The notes under the pieces were generated by a model, which had not been told where the DNA came from, did not search any database, and saw nothing but the letters and a program-made list of their open reading frames with translations. Shown here in pieces: positions 43,397-53,075 of a stretch of 64,000 nucleotides of DNA (its first letter is position 1; the number at the start of each line of letters is the position of its first letter). Source of the stretch: Streptomyces sp. BK340 (GTDB taxonomy: Bacteria; Actinomycetota; Actinomycetes; Streptomycetales; Streptomycetaceae); assembly GCF_007827595.1 (NCBI RefSeq), contig NZ_VISR01000010.1, positions 62,001 through 126,000 on the forward strand, in the 5' to 3' direction. Position numbers and translations under genes: made by a program.

Positions 43397-44467
43397 ATGA
43401 CTGCTACGCGCGTAGACGCCGACGTGATCCGCCGCCTGCCCAAGGCCGTCCTCCACGACCACCTCGACGGCGGCCTGCGCCCCGCCACCGTCGTCGAGCT
43501 CGCGGCCGCGGTCGGCCACACCCTGCCGACCACCGACCCGGACGAGCTGGCCGCCTGGTACTACGAGGCCGCCAACTCCGGCGACCTGGTCCGCTACATA
43601 GCCACCTTCGAGCACACCCTCGCCGTCATGCAGAACCGAGAGGGCCTGCTGCGCGTCGCCGAGGAGTACGTGCTCGACCTCGCCGCCGACGGTGTCGTCT
43701 ACGCCGAGGTGCGCTACGCGCCCGAGCTGAACACCCAGGGCGGGCTCACCCTGAACGAGGTCGTGGAGACCGTCCAGGAGGGCCTCGCCGCCGGTATGGC
43801 CAAGGCGGCCGCCGCCGGTACGCCCGTCCGTGTCGGCACCCTGCTGTGCGGCATGCGCATGTTCGACCGCGTCGGTGAGGCCGCCGAGCTGGCCGTCGCC
43901 TACCGCGACGCCGGCGTCGTCGGCTTCGACATCGCCGGCGCCGAGGACGGCTTCCCGCCCGCCGACCACCTGGCCGCCTTCGAGCACCTGCGCCGGGAGA
44001 GTGTGCCCTTCACCATCCACGCCGGCGAGGCGCACGGCCTGCCCAGCATCCACCAGGCCCTGCAGGTGTGCGGCGCGCAGCGCATCGGCCACGGCGTGCG
44101 CATCACCGAGGACATCGTCGACGGCAAGCTCGGCCGCCTGGCCGGCTGGGTGCGCGACCGCCGCATCGCCCTGGAGATGTGCCCCACCTCCAACCTGCAG
44201 ACGGGCTGCGCCACCTCGATCGCCGAGCACCCCATCACCGCGCTGAAGGACCTGGGCTTCCGGGTCACCCTCAACACCGACAACCGGCTGGTCTCCGGTA
44301 CGACGATGACGCGGGAGATGTCCCTGCTGGTCGAGGAGGCCGGCTGGACCGTCGAGGACCTGCGCACGGTCACCGTGAACGCCGTCAAGAGCGCGTTCAT
44401 CCCGTTCGACGAGCGAAACGCCCTCATCGAGAACGTGGTCCTGCCGGGTTACGCGGCCGCGCTCTGA
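43397..44467 (+). CDS. add: Adenosine deaminase
   Basis: A 356-residue TIM-barrel deaminase. HDHLDGGLRP (residues about 18-27) gives the first two zinc His ligands, HAGEAHGLPSI the substrate/zinc His and Glu, RIGHGVRI the catalytic His, and LNTDNRLVSGT the final metal Asp. It converts adenosine and 2-deoxyadenosine to inosine forms in purine salvage. The AAGGAAAG ribosome-binding site lies ahead of the ATG. The 3' end overlaps the convergent DinB-like gene by 19 bases. Confidence 0.95.
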   Translation: MTATRVDADVIRRLPKAVLHDHLDGGLRPATVVELAAAVGHTLPTTDPDELAAWYYEAANSGDLVRYIATFEHTLAVMQNREGLLRVAEEYVLDLAADGVVYAEVRYAPELNTQGGLTLNEVVETVQEGLAAGMAKAAAAGTPVRVGTLLCGMRMFDRVGEAAELAVAYRDAGVVGFDIAGAEDGFPPADHLAAFEHLRRESVPFTIHAGEAHGLPSIHQALQVCGAQRIGHGVRITEDIVDGKLGRLAGWVRDRRIALEMCPTSNLQTGCATSIAEHPITALKDLGFRVTLNTDNRLVSGTTMTREMSLLVEEAGWTVEDLRTVTVNAVKSAFIPFDERNALIENVVLPGYAAAL

Positions 44468-44964
44468 AGCAGCCCCCGCAGGTAGGCGGCCTGTCCGACG
44501 TGCTGGAGGTCGTCGGACAGGACGCTCACCAGGCGGACCCCCAGGGTGACCGGGGGGTCCCAGCGCTCGTCCACGATCCGTTCGAGATCCTTGGCGGCCA
44601 GCTCGCGCAGGACGCCGAGGGTCTGCTCGTGCACGGCGTCGTAGTACCCGGTGAGCAGGTCGGCCGACTCGACCCGCACCTTCGCGACCTTCGCGGGAGT
44701 GTGCCCGTAGCCGGTGTCGTGGCGGGGCAGGTCGAGGCCGAAGCGCTTCTGCCAGTCCTGGCTGAGCCACACCTGGTCGAGGTCGAAGGCGTCGGCGATG
44801 TGGTCGTCCTGCACCCGGGCGAGGTGCCACACGAGCCACGCGACGGAGTTGGCGTCGGGGGCCGGACGGGAGTGCAGCTGGTCCCGTCCGAGGCCGTCGA
44901 GGGCGGCATGGACTTCTTCCTGGATGCGGCCGTAGCCGTCGATGAGGATGTCCTTCGCATGCAT
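44449..44964 (-). CDS. DinB/DUF664-like protein (mycothiol-dependent enzyme fold)
   Basis: About 171 residues, four-helix-bundle type. His residues that could bind metal occur in VAWLVWHLARVQDDH and LSDDLQHVGQAAYLRG, the spacing expected for DinB/MDMPI metalloproteins. The family includes mycothiol-dependent transferases. The specific reaction is unknown. The ATG at 44964 (MHAKDIL) is preferred to an earlier one at 44982. It is convergent with add, and the 3' ends overlap. Confidence 0.82.
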   Translation of the reverse strand: MHAKDILIDGYGRIQEEVHAALDGLGRDQLHSRPAPDANSVAWLVWHLARVQDDHIADAFDLDQVWLSQDWQKRFGLDLPRHDTGYGHTPAKVAKVRVESADLLTGYYDAVHEQTLGVLRELAAKDLERIVDERWDPPVTLGVRLVSVLSDDLQHVGQAAYLRGLLQSAAA

Positions 44965-45063
44965 GCGTCCACCATCGCGCATCGCGCGCTGTCCTGCGTG
45001 CGGAATCAGGCCCCGCCCGCCCGGACGGGGTGCGGGCGGTGACGCGTGTGCAGCGCCGTTGGA

Positions 45064-45978
45064 TCAGGAGGCCCGGGACCCGTCCTGGAACGGCGTCAGG
45101 CCCTCCGTCTCCAGGAGCGTGACCAGGGCGCGGGCCGCGGGGCTCGTCGCCCGCTCCGGCGGCAGCAGGGCCACGGTCTCGTACTCCGCGTCGCCGGTGC
45201 CCTTCACCGGGAGCGCCGTCAGCGAGGGCCGCTTGTGCCGGAAGTGCCGCGGTACGACGGCGATGCCGAGGTTCTCGTCGACCAGGTCCAGCAGGCTGTG
45301 CACGTCGTTGACCTCCAGCGCGACCGTGCGCCGGATCCCGGCCGCGGCGAAGGCGGAGTCCGTGGTGCGGCGCGGCCCCCAGTCCGGATGGAAGTCCACG
45401 AAGACCTCACCGGCCAGGTCGTCCGGTGTCAGCACCGCCCCGGCCGCGGCGAGCCGGTGATCGGGATGGCACAGGACCGTCATCGGCTCGCTGGTCAGTG
45501 ACACCGAGCGCAGCTGGTCGTCGTCCGCCTGGGTCCGGTAGGCGAAGGCCAGGTCCAGCCGTCCGGCCGCGACCTCCTCGGCCAGCGCGCCCGAACCCGC
45601 CTGCCGCAGCCGGATCTCCACGTCCGGATGCCGCCGCCGGAAGCCCGCCAGCAGTTGCGCCACGTGCACCCCGGCGATGCACTGCTCGGTGCCCAGCGCC
45701 AGCGTGCCCCGCAGCACGCCCTGCACCGCCGCCACCGCCTCGTGCGCCGAGCGCACCTGCGCCAGGATCCGTTCGGCCTCCACCAGCAGCGCGCGCCCCG
45801 CCTCGGTGAGCGTCACCCGCCGGGTGGTGCGCACGAACAGCGGCGCCCGCAGCTCCCGTTCCAGCGCCCGGATGGACGCCGACAGGCCGGACTGCGACAC
45901 CATGAGACGCTCGGCGGCCCGGGTGAAGTGCTGGTCCTCGGCGACCGCGACGAAGTGCTGGAGATGACGCAGTTCCAT
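45064..45978 (-). CDS. LysR-family transcriptional regulator
   Basis: A 304-residue protein. The N-terminal helix-turn-helix MELRHLQHFVAVAEDQHFTRAAERL is followed by a periplasmic-binding-protein-like effector domain (residues about 90-295; LALGTEQCIAGV, FVDFHPDWGPRR, ALEVNDVHSLLDLV). It is divergent from the aldo/keto reductase at 46105 and presumably controls it, with a matching palindrome in between. The effector is unknown. Confidence 0.93.
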   Translation of the reverse strand: MELRHLQHFVAVAEDQHFTRAAERLMVSQSGLSASIRALERELRAPLFVRTTRRVTLTEAGRALLVEAERILAQVRSAHEAVAAVQGVLRGTLALGTEQCIAGVHVAQLLAGFRRRHPDVEIRLRQAGSGALAEEVAAGRLDLAFAYRTQADDDQLRSVSLTSEPMTVLCHPDHRLAAAGAVLTPDDLAGEVFVDFHPDWGPRRTTDSAFAAAGIRRTVALEVNDVHSLLDLVDENLGIAVVPRHFRHKRPSLTALPVKGTGDAEYETVALLPPERATSPAARALVTLLETEGLTPFQDGSRAS

Positions 45979-45991
45979 GACTCAGAAGCGT

Positions 45992-46012
45992 ATCCGCTGA
46001 ATTCCATCGGAT
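45992..46012. promoter_or_regulatory. LysR-type operator between the regulator and AKR genes
   Basis: ATCCG - 11 bases - CGGAT is a perfect dyad with the T-N11-A geometry of LysR-family sites. It is centred 25 bases from the lysR start and about 100 bases from the AKR start. Confidence 0.6.
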
Positions 46013-46104
46013 TCTCCTGTTGGACCACTGCCCGCGGGCCGCGACAGAGTGGACACCGGTTCCCCGGAACCTGACTCACCTGTGCCAACCCCTCTGGAGT
46101 CGCG

Positions 46105-47097
<993 letters not shown>

Positions 47098-47120
47098 GAA
47101 CGCGGGGCGGTGAGGGACCG

Positions 47121-47357
47121 TCAGGCCGTGAGCCGCTCGCTGACCTCCCAGAGGCGCGCCGCCGCCTCCGGGTCGGCGACGTACGGCAGCACGCCGGGCA
47201 GCCCAGGTTCCGCCCGCCACCCGGCCTCGTCCGCAGGGGCCACCAGCGGGCTGATGTCGCAGTTCTCGCAGTAGACACCGCCCAGTCCGTCGAGCTGCGG
47301 GCTGGTGGCGCACCACACGCCGGTCGCCGCTCCCTGCGGAACGGTCTTCTGCTGCCG
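47121..47357 (-). pseudogene. 3' remnant of a short-chain dehydrogenase/reductase gene
   Basis: The minus-strand frame reads KTVPQGAATGVWCATSP, GGVYCENCDISP and DPEAAARLWEVSERLT, the last ~80 residues of SDR family oxidoreductases of the retinol-dehydrogenase-like kind. The Rossmann motif, catalytic Ser-Tyr-Lys and everything N-terminal are missing. Similarity stops near 47357, where AraC-like sequence on the other strand starts soon after. A deletion is the simplest explanation. Confidence 0.8.
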
Positions 47358-47383
47358 GGCGGGGGCGCGCAGCGGGCGGCCCT

Positions 47384-47577
47384 CCGGCGTGCCGCCCCTC
47401 ACCTACCTCCAGAACTGGCGGATGAGCCTGGCCGCCCGCGCCCTCAGGCAGGACTCCACCCCGGTCGCGGCGCTCGCCCGCTCGGTCGGCTACACCTCCG
47501 AGAGCGCCTTCAGCAACGCCTTCAAACGCGCCGTCGGCGTGGCGCCGCGCCGCTACCGGGAGGTGGCCAGGAGCTGA
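47384..47577 (+). pseudogene. 3' remnant of an AraC-family regulator gene
   Basis: The plus-strand frame reads GVPPLTYLQNWRM, VAALARSVGYTSESAFSNAFKR and VGVAPRRYRE, the second helix-turn-helix of AraC/XylS regulators. The first helix-turn-helix and the whole ligand domain are missing. It directly abuts the SDR remnant in back-to-back orientation, as if a divergent regulator-target pair lost its shared promoter and both 5' halves. Confidence 0.8.
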
Positions 47578-47598
47578 GCCGCTCCGGACGGCGCGCGA

Positions 47599-47901
47599 TC
47601 ACAGTCGCTCCTGGAGGCGTACGGTCACCATGTCACCCTCGCCCTTGCCGATCGCCCTGCGTACGTCGGCCTTCACGGGGAGCTTGTGGGTGCCGTCGCC
47701 CAGGGCCATGAAGGAGCTGCTGAAGGGGTGGCCGTCGACCGTCCCGCGGACCTCGACCAGTCCGCGGGTTCCGAAGAATTCGACGGACCGCGGCCAGACC
47801 ACATAGGTCCAGCCGCCTTTCTCCGGGCTTTTGCGCAGGACGGCGGTGAATTCCTCGTCGACTTTCTCCGCCGTGCCCGTGTTCCTGTCGTCGGTGTTCA
47901 T
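47599..47901 (-). CDS. DUF1905-domain protein
   Basis: A 100-residue protein. FTAVLRKSPEKGGWTYVVWP, RGTVDGHPFSSSFMALGDGTHKLPV (quoted core: GHPFSSSFMALGDG) and VRRAIGKGEGDMVTVRL match DUF1905, a small beta-barrel family of unknown function often paired with YdeI-like domains. GGAGG precedes the ATG at 47901. It may be soluble and cytosolic. Confidence 0.85.
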   Translation of the reverse strand: MNTDDRNTGTAEKVDEEFTAVLRKSPEKGGWTYVVWPRSVEFFGTRGLVEVRGTVDGHPFSSSFMALGDGTHKLPVKADVRRAIGKGEGDMVTVRLQERL

Positions 47902-47978
47902 GACGGCCTCCGCTCGCGGTGATCTTTTCCTGCATTACCGGACCGCCGCGAGCGGGAAAACTCATCGCCCTCTCCGCC

Positions 47979-48359
47979 TCAGGCCCCAGGCAGCCGGTCC
48001 AGGAAGCCCAGCACCTGCCGGATACGGCCCTCGCCGTCCAGCGTGATCACGTCGAACCCGGCCACCGGCGCCGAGCCGTCCGCCTCGTTCACCAGCTCCC
48101 AGCCGAACCGCGCGGTGTCGTGGTGCCCGTCCACGGCGCCGAGGGGGCGGAAGGCGAACCCGGGGAACTGCTCGTGGGCCGCGGCGATCACGGCGGCGAT
48201 CCGGTCGTGCCCGCGGACGTCGGCGAGCGGGTCGGTGTAGCCGCCGTCGGTGGTCCAGGCCGCCGCGACCGCCTTCTTCAGGGCCTCCGGCTCGGTGGCG
48301 TTCCAGGCCTCGAAGTAACGGGCGACGGCGCTGTCGTAACTGTTGGTGTTCACGGTCAT
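47979..48359 (-). CDS. NTF2/SnoaL-like protein
   Basis: About 126 residues with the cone-shaped NTF2-like fold pattern: YFEAWNATEPEAL at the N-terminus, YTDPLADVRGHDRI, FPGFAFRPLG and VAGFDVITLDGEGRIRQVLGF. Members act as small isomerases, cyclases or binding proteins; no catalytic residues can be assigned. The ATG at 48359 begins MTVNTNS. The 207-base gap upstream contains a dyad at 48402-48427. Confidence 0.82.
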   Translation of the reverse strand: MTVNTNSYDSAVARYFEAWNATEPEALKKAVAAAWTTDGGYTDPLADVRGHDRIAAVIAAAHEQFPGFAFRPLGAVDGHHDTARFGWELVNEADGSAPVAGFDVITLDGEGRIRQVLGFLDRLPGA

Positions 48360-48401
48360 GGCGAAGCAGCCTCCATCGAGGTCGTATCTGCTGGTCAGGA
48401 G

Positions 48402-48427
48402 CCGGATCCGGGGTTCCGCCGATCCGG
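48402..48427. promoter_or_regulatory. Inverted repeat in a divergent intergenic region
   Basis: CCGGATC - 12 bases - GATCCGG is a perfect 7 bp dyad 43 bases upstream of the NTF2-like start. Possible operator or mRNA hairpin. Confidence 0.35.
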
Positions 48428-48566
48428 TGTGACCACCATGCCCGAGCGGCGGGGGAGGGTCGATTACCTCCCGGGTAATGACGGAGGCGTCGTATGGCCG
48501 GTGCATAGCCGGTGCATTTTCGGCCAGAACGGGCGGTGAATATGCCAGGAGACTGGCTGGAAAGTC

Positions 48567-49097
48567 ATGGTGACAGTGTTTCGGGAGTGGCGATACTCGA
48601 ACTTCAGGGGCACTTTCACCGCACGGGAGCCGCACGGAAAGCGAGGGTTCGGCCGGCACCACAGCTATGCGTTCGGGGGAGTGATCGTGCACGACGAATT
48701 CCTGTGCCATGTCACCGCGTACGGCATGTGCGGCGGACAGCGGATCGGCGTACCGCTCGGCACCTATCGCGCGCCGACCCTGGCGCTGGCCCTGTGGTGG
48801 CTGCGCGACCGGGCGTCCTGGATCGCCGAGCGGCTCGACCCCAGTCCGGAGACCCCCGCCTTCCCCGTCGGGGCACTCGTGCCGGTCGCGGACACGGTGG
48901 CCGACGTCCCCGCGCTGCTGCGTGCCTGGTGCGCCGACGACATGCAGCAGGAGCTGGTCGCGGACGAATTGGCCGGCGGGCGGCTGGTGCGGATCGCCGC
49001 CACCGACGACACCACGGAGTACGAGCTGCTCGCCGAGTCCGTGGACGCCCTGCGCATGCAGCGCACCCTCCCGGCCCTCGTCGTACCCGTCGCCTGA
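48567..49097 (+). CDS. Hypothetical protein, 176 residues
   Basis: No family is recognised. The protein starts MVTVFREWRYSNFRG and contains a short segment GVIVHDEFLCHVTAYGMCGGQR with two Cys and two His. A weakly hydrophobic helix (APTLALALWWLRDR) and an acidic C-terminal half (CADDMQQELVADEL, DDTTEYELL) follow. No signal peptide or true membrane segment is seen. GGAAAG lies just before the ATG. The codon bias is normal for the genome, so it is probably a real gene. Confidence 0.6.
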   Translation: MVTVFREWRYSNFRGTFTAREPHGKRGFGRHHSYAFGGVIVHDEFLCHVTAYGMCGGQRIGVPLGTYRAPTLALALWWLRDRASWIAERLDPSPETPAFPVGALVPVADTVADVPALLRAWCADDMQQELVADELAGGRLVRIAATDDTTEYELLAESVDALRMQRTLPALVVPVA

Positions 49098-49166
49098 CAC
49101 GTGCCACGGCGCTTCCGCGTGCACAGGGACCCCGGCGTCACGGGGGCGCATATATGGGCGAATCGG

Positions 49167-49172
49167 TACAAT
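49167..49172 (+). promoter_or_regulatory. -10 element of a probable leaderless promoter
   Basis: TACAAT lies 7 bases before the ATG of the FHA-ABC gene, and no Shine-Dalgarno is present. This is the usual layout of leaderless transcription starts in Streptomyces. Confidence 0.55.
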
Positions 49173-49179
49173 TCTGGCC

Positions 49180-51519
49180 ATGGCGGAGCAGCCGGTCGCC
49201 CCGACGTCACTCGAACTCGTTCTGGAGACCGACACGGGCTCCACGGTGATGAGCCCGGGCCACGACTACCACGTCGGACGTGATCCGTTGAGCGACATCG
49301 TGTTCGACGATGCCCGGGTCTCATGGCACCACGCCGTGCTGAGCCGCGGCCATGACGGCTGGACGCTCAGGGACGAGCAGAGCACCAACGGCACCTTCGC
49401 CGACGGCCTGCGCATCCGGGAGTGGGACGTCCGCCCCGGCAGCGTGATCCGCTTCGGCAATCCCGACGACGGCCCCCGGGCCGTCCCGCTCGGCCCGCGC
49501 GCACCCGCCGCCGACCGCCCGTCGGGGATCTCGCGTCCCGAGCTGACCGGAACCTTCCGCGCGCCGAGCAGCGTACGGCCGCTGCCCGCACGCATGATCC
49601 GCATCGGCCGCTCCGACGGCAATGACCTCGTCGTCGACGACCTGACCGTGTCCCGGCACCATGCCGAGCTGCGCGCCTTGCCCGGCGGCGGCCACGAGAT
49701 CGTCGACCTCGGCAGCCACAACGGCACCTATCTCAACGGCCGGCCCGTCACCCGCGCCCCGGTCGGCCCGGGCGACGTCATCGGCATCGGCCATGTCGCG
49801 TACTGCCTGGTCGGCGACGAACTGCGGGAGTACGTCGACCGCGGCGAGATCTCCCTCGACGTGCAGGACCTCACGGTCGCCGTCGACCACGGCAGCAAGG
49901 TCCTGCTCGACCACGTCTCCTTCCCGGTGGGGGAGAAGTGCCTGCTCGCGGTGGTCGGACCGAGCGGCGCCGGAAAGTCCACGCTGCTGCACGCACTGAC
50001 CGGTCAGCGGCCCGCAGACCACGGCACCGTCCTGTACGACGGCCGCGACCTTTACCACGACTACGCAGAGCTGCGCGGGCGCGTCGGCCTCGTCCCGCAG
50101 GACGACATCCTGCACCCCCAGCTCACCGTGCGCGCCGCCCTGTCCTACGCCGCCGAGCTGCGCTTCCCCGAGGACACGGCGAGGACGGAACGCCTGGCCC
50201 GGGTGGACGAGGTGATCCGGGAACTGGGCCTCGAACAGCGCGCCGAGCAGCCCGTCCACAGCCTCTCCGGCGGGCAGCGCAAGCGGGTCAGTGTGGCCCT
50301 GGAACTGCTGACCAAACCGTCGCTGCTGTTCCTGGACGAGCCGACCTCCGGCCTCGACCCCGGCATGGACCGGTCGGTGATGCACATGCTGCGCGGTCTC
50401 GCCGACGACGGCCGCACCGTCATCGTGGTCACGCACAGCGTCCTCAGCCTGGACGTCTGCGACCGCCTCCTGGTCCTCGCCCCCGGCGGCCGGATCGCGT
50501 ACTACGGCATGCCCGACGACGCCCTCGCCTTCTTCGGCTTCGAGCACTGGCCGGAGGCCTTCGAGGCCTTCGACCGCGACCAGGACCGGGACTGGGCCGG
50601 GGAGTACCGCGACTCGCCGTTCCACCGGCACTACGTCAGCGAGGCCACCACCCAGCCGCGCCGCCCGGACTCCGCGCCGGTGGTACCCGCCCCGCCGCCC
50701 CGCCCCCGCAGCCGGCGTGCCCAGCTCGGCACCCTCGTCCGCCGCTACTCCGCCGTCCTCGCCGCCGACCGCACCTTCCTCGCCGTCATGATCGCCCTGC
50801 CGTTCGTGATGGGCGCCATGGACCGCGCCCTCGCGGGCGGGAGGCTGACCCCGGACACCGCGATGAACGCGCTGCTCATCCTGTGTGTCGGCGGCGTGCT
50901 CATCGGCGCCGCCAACGCGGTGCGCGAACTCGTCAAGGAACGAGTGGTCTACCGCCGCGAACGCGCCGTCGGCCTGCCCAGATCGGCGTACCTGATGTCC
51001 AAGGTCGTCGTGCTCGGCACCATCACGGTCGTCCAGGCCGTCGTCCTCACCCTGGTAGCGCTGCTCGGCGTCGACCTCAACGCCCCCGGCGGTCACGGTG
51101 TCCTGCTGCCTCCCCTGGCCGAGATCACCCTCGCCGTCGCCCTGCTGTCGTTCACCGCGATGATGCTCGGCCTCCTGGTCTCCGCGCTGGTGCGCAAGGA
51201 GGAGGTGACGATGCCGCTGCTGGTGCTGCTGGCCATCGTCCAGGTCGTCTTCTGCGGTGCCCTGCTCCCGCTGCACGGCGTGCCCGTACTCGAACAGCTG
51301 TCCTGGCTGGTGCCCTCCCGCTGGGCGCTCGGCGCCATGGCCGGCACGGTCGGCCTCGCCCGGATCGTGCCCGGCGACCTCACCGCCGACCCCCTGTTCC
51401 GGCACTCGGCCGGCGTCTGGCTGCTGGACCTCGCCATGCTGCTGGTGCTGTCCGCCGGCTACGGATTCCTGGTCGCCCGGCTGCTGCGCCGCCACGAACC
51501 CGCCGTGATGCGGAAGTAG
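49180..51519 (+). CDS. FHA-domain ABC transporter (ABCG-type half transporter with two FHA domains)
   Basis: About 779 residues. Two FHA phosphothreonine-binding domains come first (GRDPLSDIVFDD...SWHHA, residues about 28-90; GRSDGNDLVVDDLTVSRHHAEL region, about 143-205). An ABC ATPase follows with Walker A GPSGAGKST (about 264), signature LSGGQRKR, Walker B LLFLDEPTSGLD and the His switch. The C-terminal ABC2 permease has six hydrophobic helices. FHA domains suggest control by threonine phosphorylation, and a Ser/Thr kinase is encoded two genes on. The substrate is unknown; lipid or cell-envelope export is plausible. Confidence 0.9.
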   Translation: MAEQPVAPTSLELVLETDTGSTVMSPGHDYHVGRDPLSDIVFDDARVSWHHAVLSRGHDGWTLRDEQSTNGTFADGLRIREWDVRPGSVIRFGNPDDGPRAVPLGPRAPAADRPSGISRPELTGTFRAPSSVRPLPARMIRIGRSDGNDLVVDDLTVSRHHAELRALPGGGHEIVDLGSHNGTYLNGRPVTRAPVGPGDVIGIGHVAYCLVGDELREYVDRGEISLDVQDLTVAVDHGSKVLLDHVSFPVGEKCLLAVVGPSGAGKSTLLHALTGQRPADHGTVLYDGRDLYHDYAELRGRVGLVPQDDILHPQLTVRAALSYAAELRFPEDTARTERLARVDEVIRELGLEQRAEQPVHSLSGGQRKRVSVALELLTKPSLLFLDEPTSGLDPGMDRSVMHMLRGLADDGRTVIVVTHSVLSLDVCDRLLVLAPGGRIAYYGMPDDALAFFGFEHWPEAFEAFDRDQDRDWAGEYRDSPFHRHYVSEATTQPRRPDSAPVVPAPPPRPRSRRAQLGTLVRRYSAVLAADRTFLAVMIALPFVMGAMDRALAGGRLTPDTAMNALLILCVGGVLIGAANAVRELVKERVVYRRERAVGLPRSAYLMSKVVVLGTITVVQAVVLTLVALLGVDLNAPGGHGVLLPPLAEITLAVALLSFTAMMLGLLVSALVRKEEVTMPLLVLLAIVQVVFCGALLPLHGVPVLEQLSWLVPSRWALGAMAGTVGLARIVPGDLTADPLFRHSAGVWLLDLAMLLVLSAGYGFLVARLLRRHEPAVMRK

Positions 51520-51528
51520 GCGGGCGCC

Positions 51529-52080
51529 ATGACGAAACAGCAGCCACCCGGATTCCGGCCGACCCACGTCGTGCCGCCGAACGGCATGCCCGCCTGGGAG
51601 GCCCCGGACCCCTCCCGGCCCACCGCGTCCCTCGACCCGCTGCTGCCCGTGGTGCTGCAGGAACGGGTCGGCGACTGGGGACACATCCGCTGCGCCAACG
51701 GCTGGGCCGCCTGGGTCGACGGCCGGCACCTGATCGCCGTACCCCAGGACCCGCCCGCCGGCGACGGCCCGCCCGCCGGCACCTCCGATCCGCGCCCGCT
51801 GCTGGCCCGTGCCGAGCAGGCCCTGGCCGACTACCGGTCCGCGGTGGAGGAACTCGCGGCCGGGGGCCTGGACGGGCAGTCCTTCGGGGACCGCACCCGC
51901 GGACTGCGCGTCGGTGTCGTGCTGGACGGCGAGTCCATGTGGGTGTACGACCCCGAGGAGGAACGCTGGCTGTACGGCGACGGACGGCGGCTGCACACCT
52001 ACGCCACCGACCGGACGCCGTCGGACGAGGACACCGGGCACGCCGCCACCCGCTTCGTGGCCCCCAAGGGTGAGCCCTGA
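51529..52080 (+). CDS. Small SH3-like protein of the FHA-ABC/kinase unit
   Basis: A 183-residue soluble protein. Pro-rich N-terminus; the centre (ERVGDWGHIRCANGWAAWVDGR) resembles a bacterial SH3-like fold. A helical segment (LARAEQALADYRSAVEEL) and a C-terminal part with RVGVVLDGESMWVYDPEEERWLYGDG follow; the paired Trp/Tyr pattern suggests a beta-rich binding module. No known enzyme motif. It lies 9 bases after the transporter gene and overlaps the kinase start by one base, so it is co-expressed and probably an accessory or substrate protein. Confidence 0.7.
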   Translation: MTKQQPPGFRPTHVVPPNGMPAWEAPDPSRPTASLDPLLPVVLQERVGDWGHIRCANGWAAWVDGRHLIAVPQDPPAGDGPPAGTSDPRPLLARAEQALADYRSAVEELAAGGLDGQSFGDRTRGLRVGVVLDGESMWVYDPEEERWLYGDGRRLHTYATDRTPSDEDTGHAATRFVAPKGEP

Positions 52081-53075
52081 TGGCCCGCCAGACCAGCCTG
52101 TCCTCCCGCCGGCCCTCGCAGCTCATCGGGTGCCAGGTGGCCGGCTACCTGGTGCAGAGCGAGATCGGCCGCGGCGGCATGGCCGTCGTCTACCGGGCCC
52201 GCGACCTGCGCCTGGACCGGACGGTCGCGCTCAAGCTGCTCGCCCCGGAACTCGCCCGCAACGACACCTTCCGGCAGCGCTTCACCCACGAGTCCCGGGT
52301 GGCCGCCGCGATCGACCATCCGCACATCGTGCCCGTCTTCGAGGCCGGCGAGACGGACGGCGTGCTCTACATCGCCATGCGGTACGTCCCCGGCAGCGAT
52401 CTGCGCCATCTCCTCGACGAACGCGGACCGCTGCCGTTCGAGGCCGCCGTACGCATCGCCGGGCAGGTGGCCTCCGCGCTCGACGCCGCCCACGAACACG
52501 GCCTGGTCCACCGGGACGTGAAACCCGGCAACATCCTGGTGGCCCGGGGCACCGACAGCGAGCACCCGGAGCACGTCTACCTCACCGACTTCGGACTGAC
52601 CAAGAAGTCGCTGTCCCTGACCGGGTTCACCAGCGTCGGCCAGTTCGTCGGCACCCTCGACTACGTGGCTCCCGAGCAGATCTCCGGGCGGCCCGTCGAC
52701 GGGCGCTGCGACGTCTACGGCCTCGCCTGTGTCGTCTACGAGACCCTGGCCGGACACCCGCCCTTCGTGCGCGAGGACGACATGGCGCTGCTCTGGGCCC
52801 ACCAGTACGACGAGCCGCCCCCGCCGAGCGACTCCCGCCCCGACCTCGTCCCGGGCGTCGACGCCGTGTTCGCCAGGGCCCTCGCCAAGAGCCCGGACGC
52901 CCGGTACGACACCTGCCTCGACTTCGTCGCCGCCCTGCGCACGGCCCCGACCGGCGGCGTCGGCCATGACGACGGTGAGGGTGACGGAGACGGCGAACCG
53001 GACACCGAGACGGACCTGCGGAAACCGGCCGAACCCCCGCAGCCTCCGGAGTGGGCTCGGCCCTTCTTCCGCTAG
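52080..53075 (+). CDS. Serine/threonine protein kinase (PknB-like, cytosolic)
   Basis: A 331-residue Hanks-type kinase: Gly loop IGRGGMAVVYRA (residues about 25-36), VALKLL (catalytic Lys), HRDVKPGNIL (catalytic loop), DFGLTKK (DFG), VGTLDYVAPEQ (P+1 region). The activation loop has several Thr/Ser. No C-terminal membrane helix or PASTA domains are present; the tail is acidic and Pro-rich. The likely partner is the FHA-ABC transporter two genes upstream. The start overlaps the previous stop (TGATG). The 3' end overlaps the convergent streptophobe gene within CTAG. Confidence 0.93.
   Translation: MARQTSLSSRRPSQLIGCQVAGYLVQSEIGRGGMAVVYRARDLRLDRTVALKLLAPELARNDTFRQRFTHESRVAAAIDHPHIVPVFEAGETDGVLYIAMRYVPGSDLRHLLDERGPLPFEAAVRIAGQVASALDAAHEHGLVHRDVKPGNILVARGTDSEHPEHVYLTDFGLTKKSLSLTGFTSVGQFVGTLDYVAPEQISGRPVDGRCDVYGLACVVYETLAGHPPFVREDDMALLWAHQYDEPPPPSDSRPDLVPGVDAVFARALAKSPDARYDTCLDFVAALRTAPTGGVGHDDGEGDGDGEPDTETDLRKPAEPPQPPEWARPFFR

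Noticed and set aside
47305..47383. An apparent start codon giving the AraC remnant a 90-residue ORF
   Set aside because: The first ~27 codons are antisense SDR sequence; only the part after the junction is AraC-like, so it is not a functional regulator.
49321..52041. A 906-codon minus-strand frame opposite the FHA-ABC gene
   Set aside because: Antisense shadow of a gene with clear Walker and FHA motifs.
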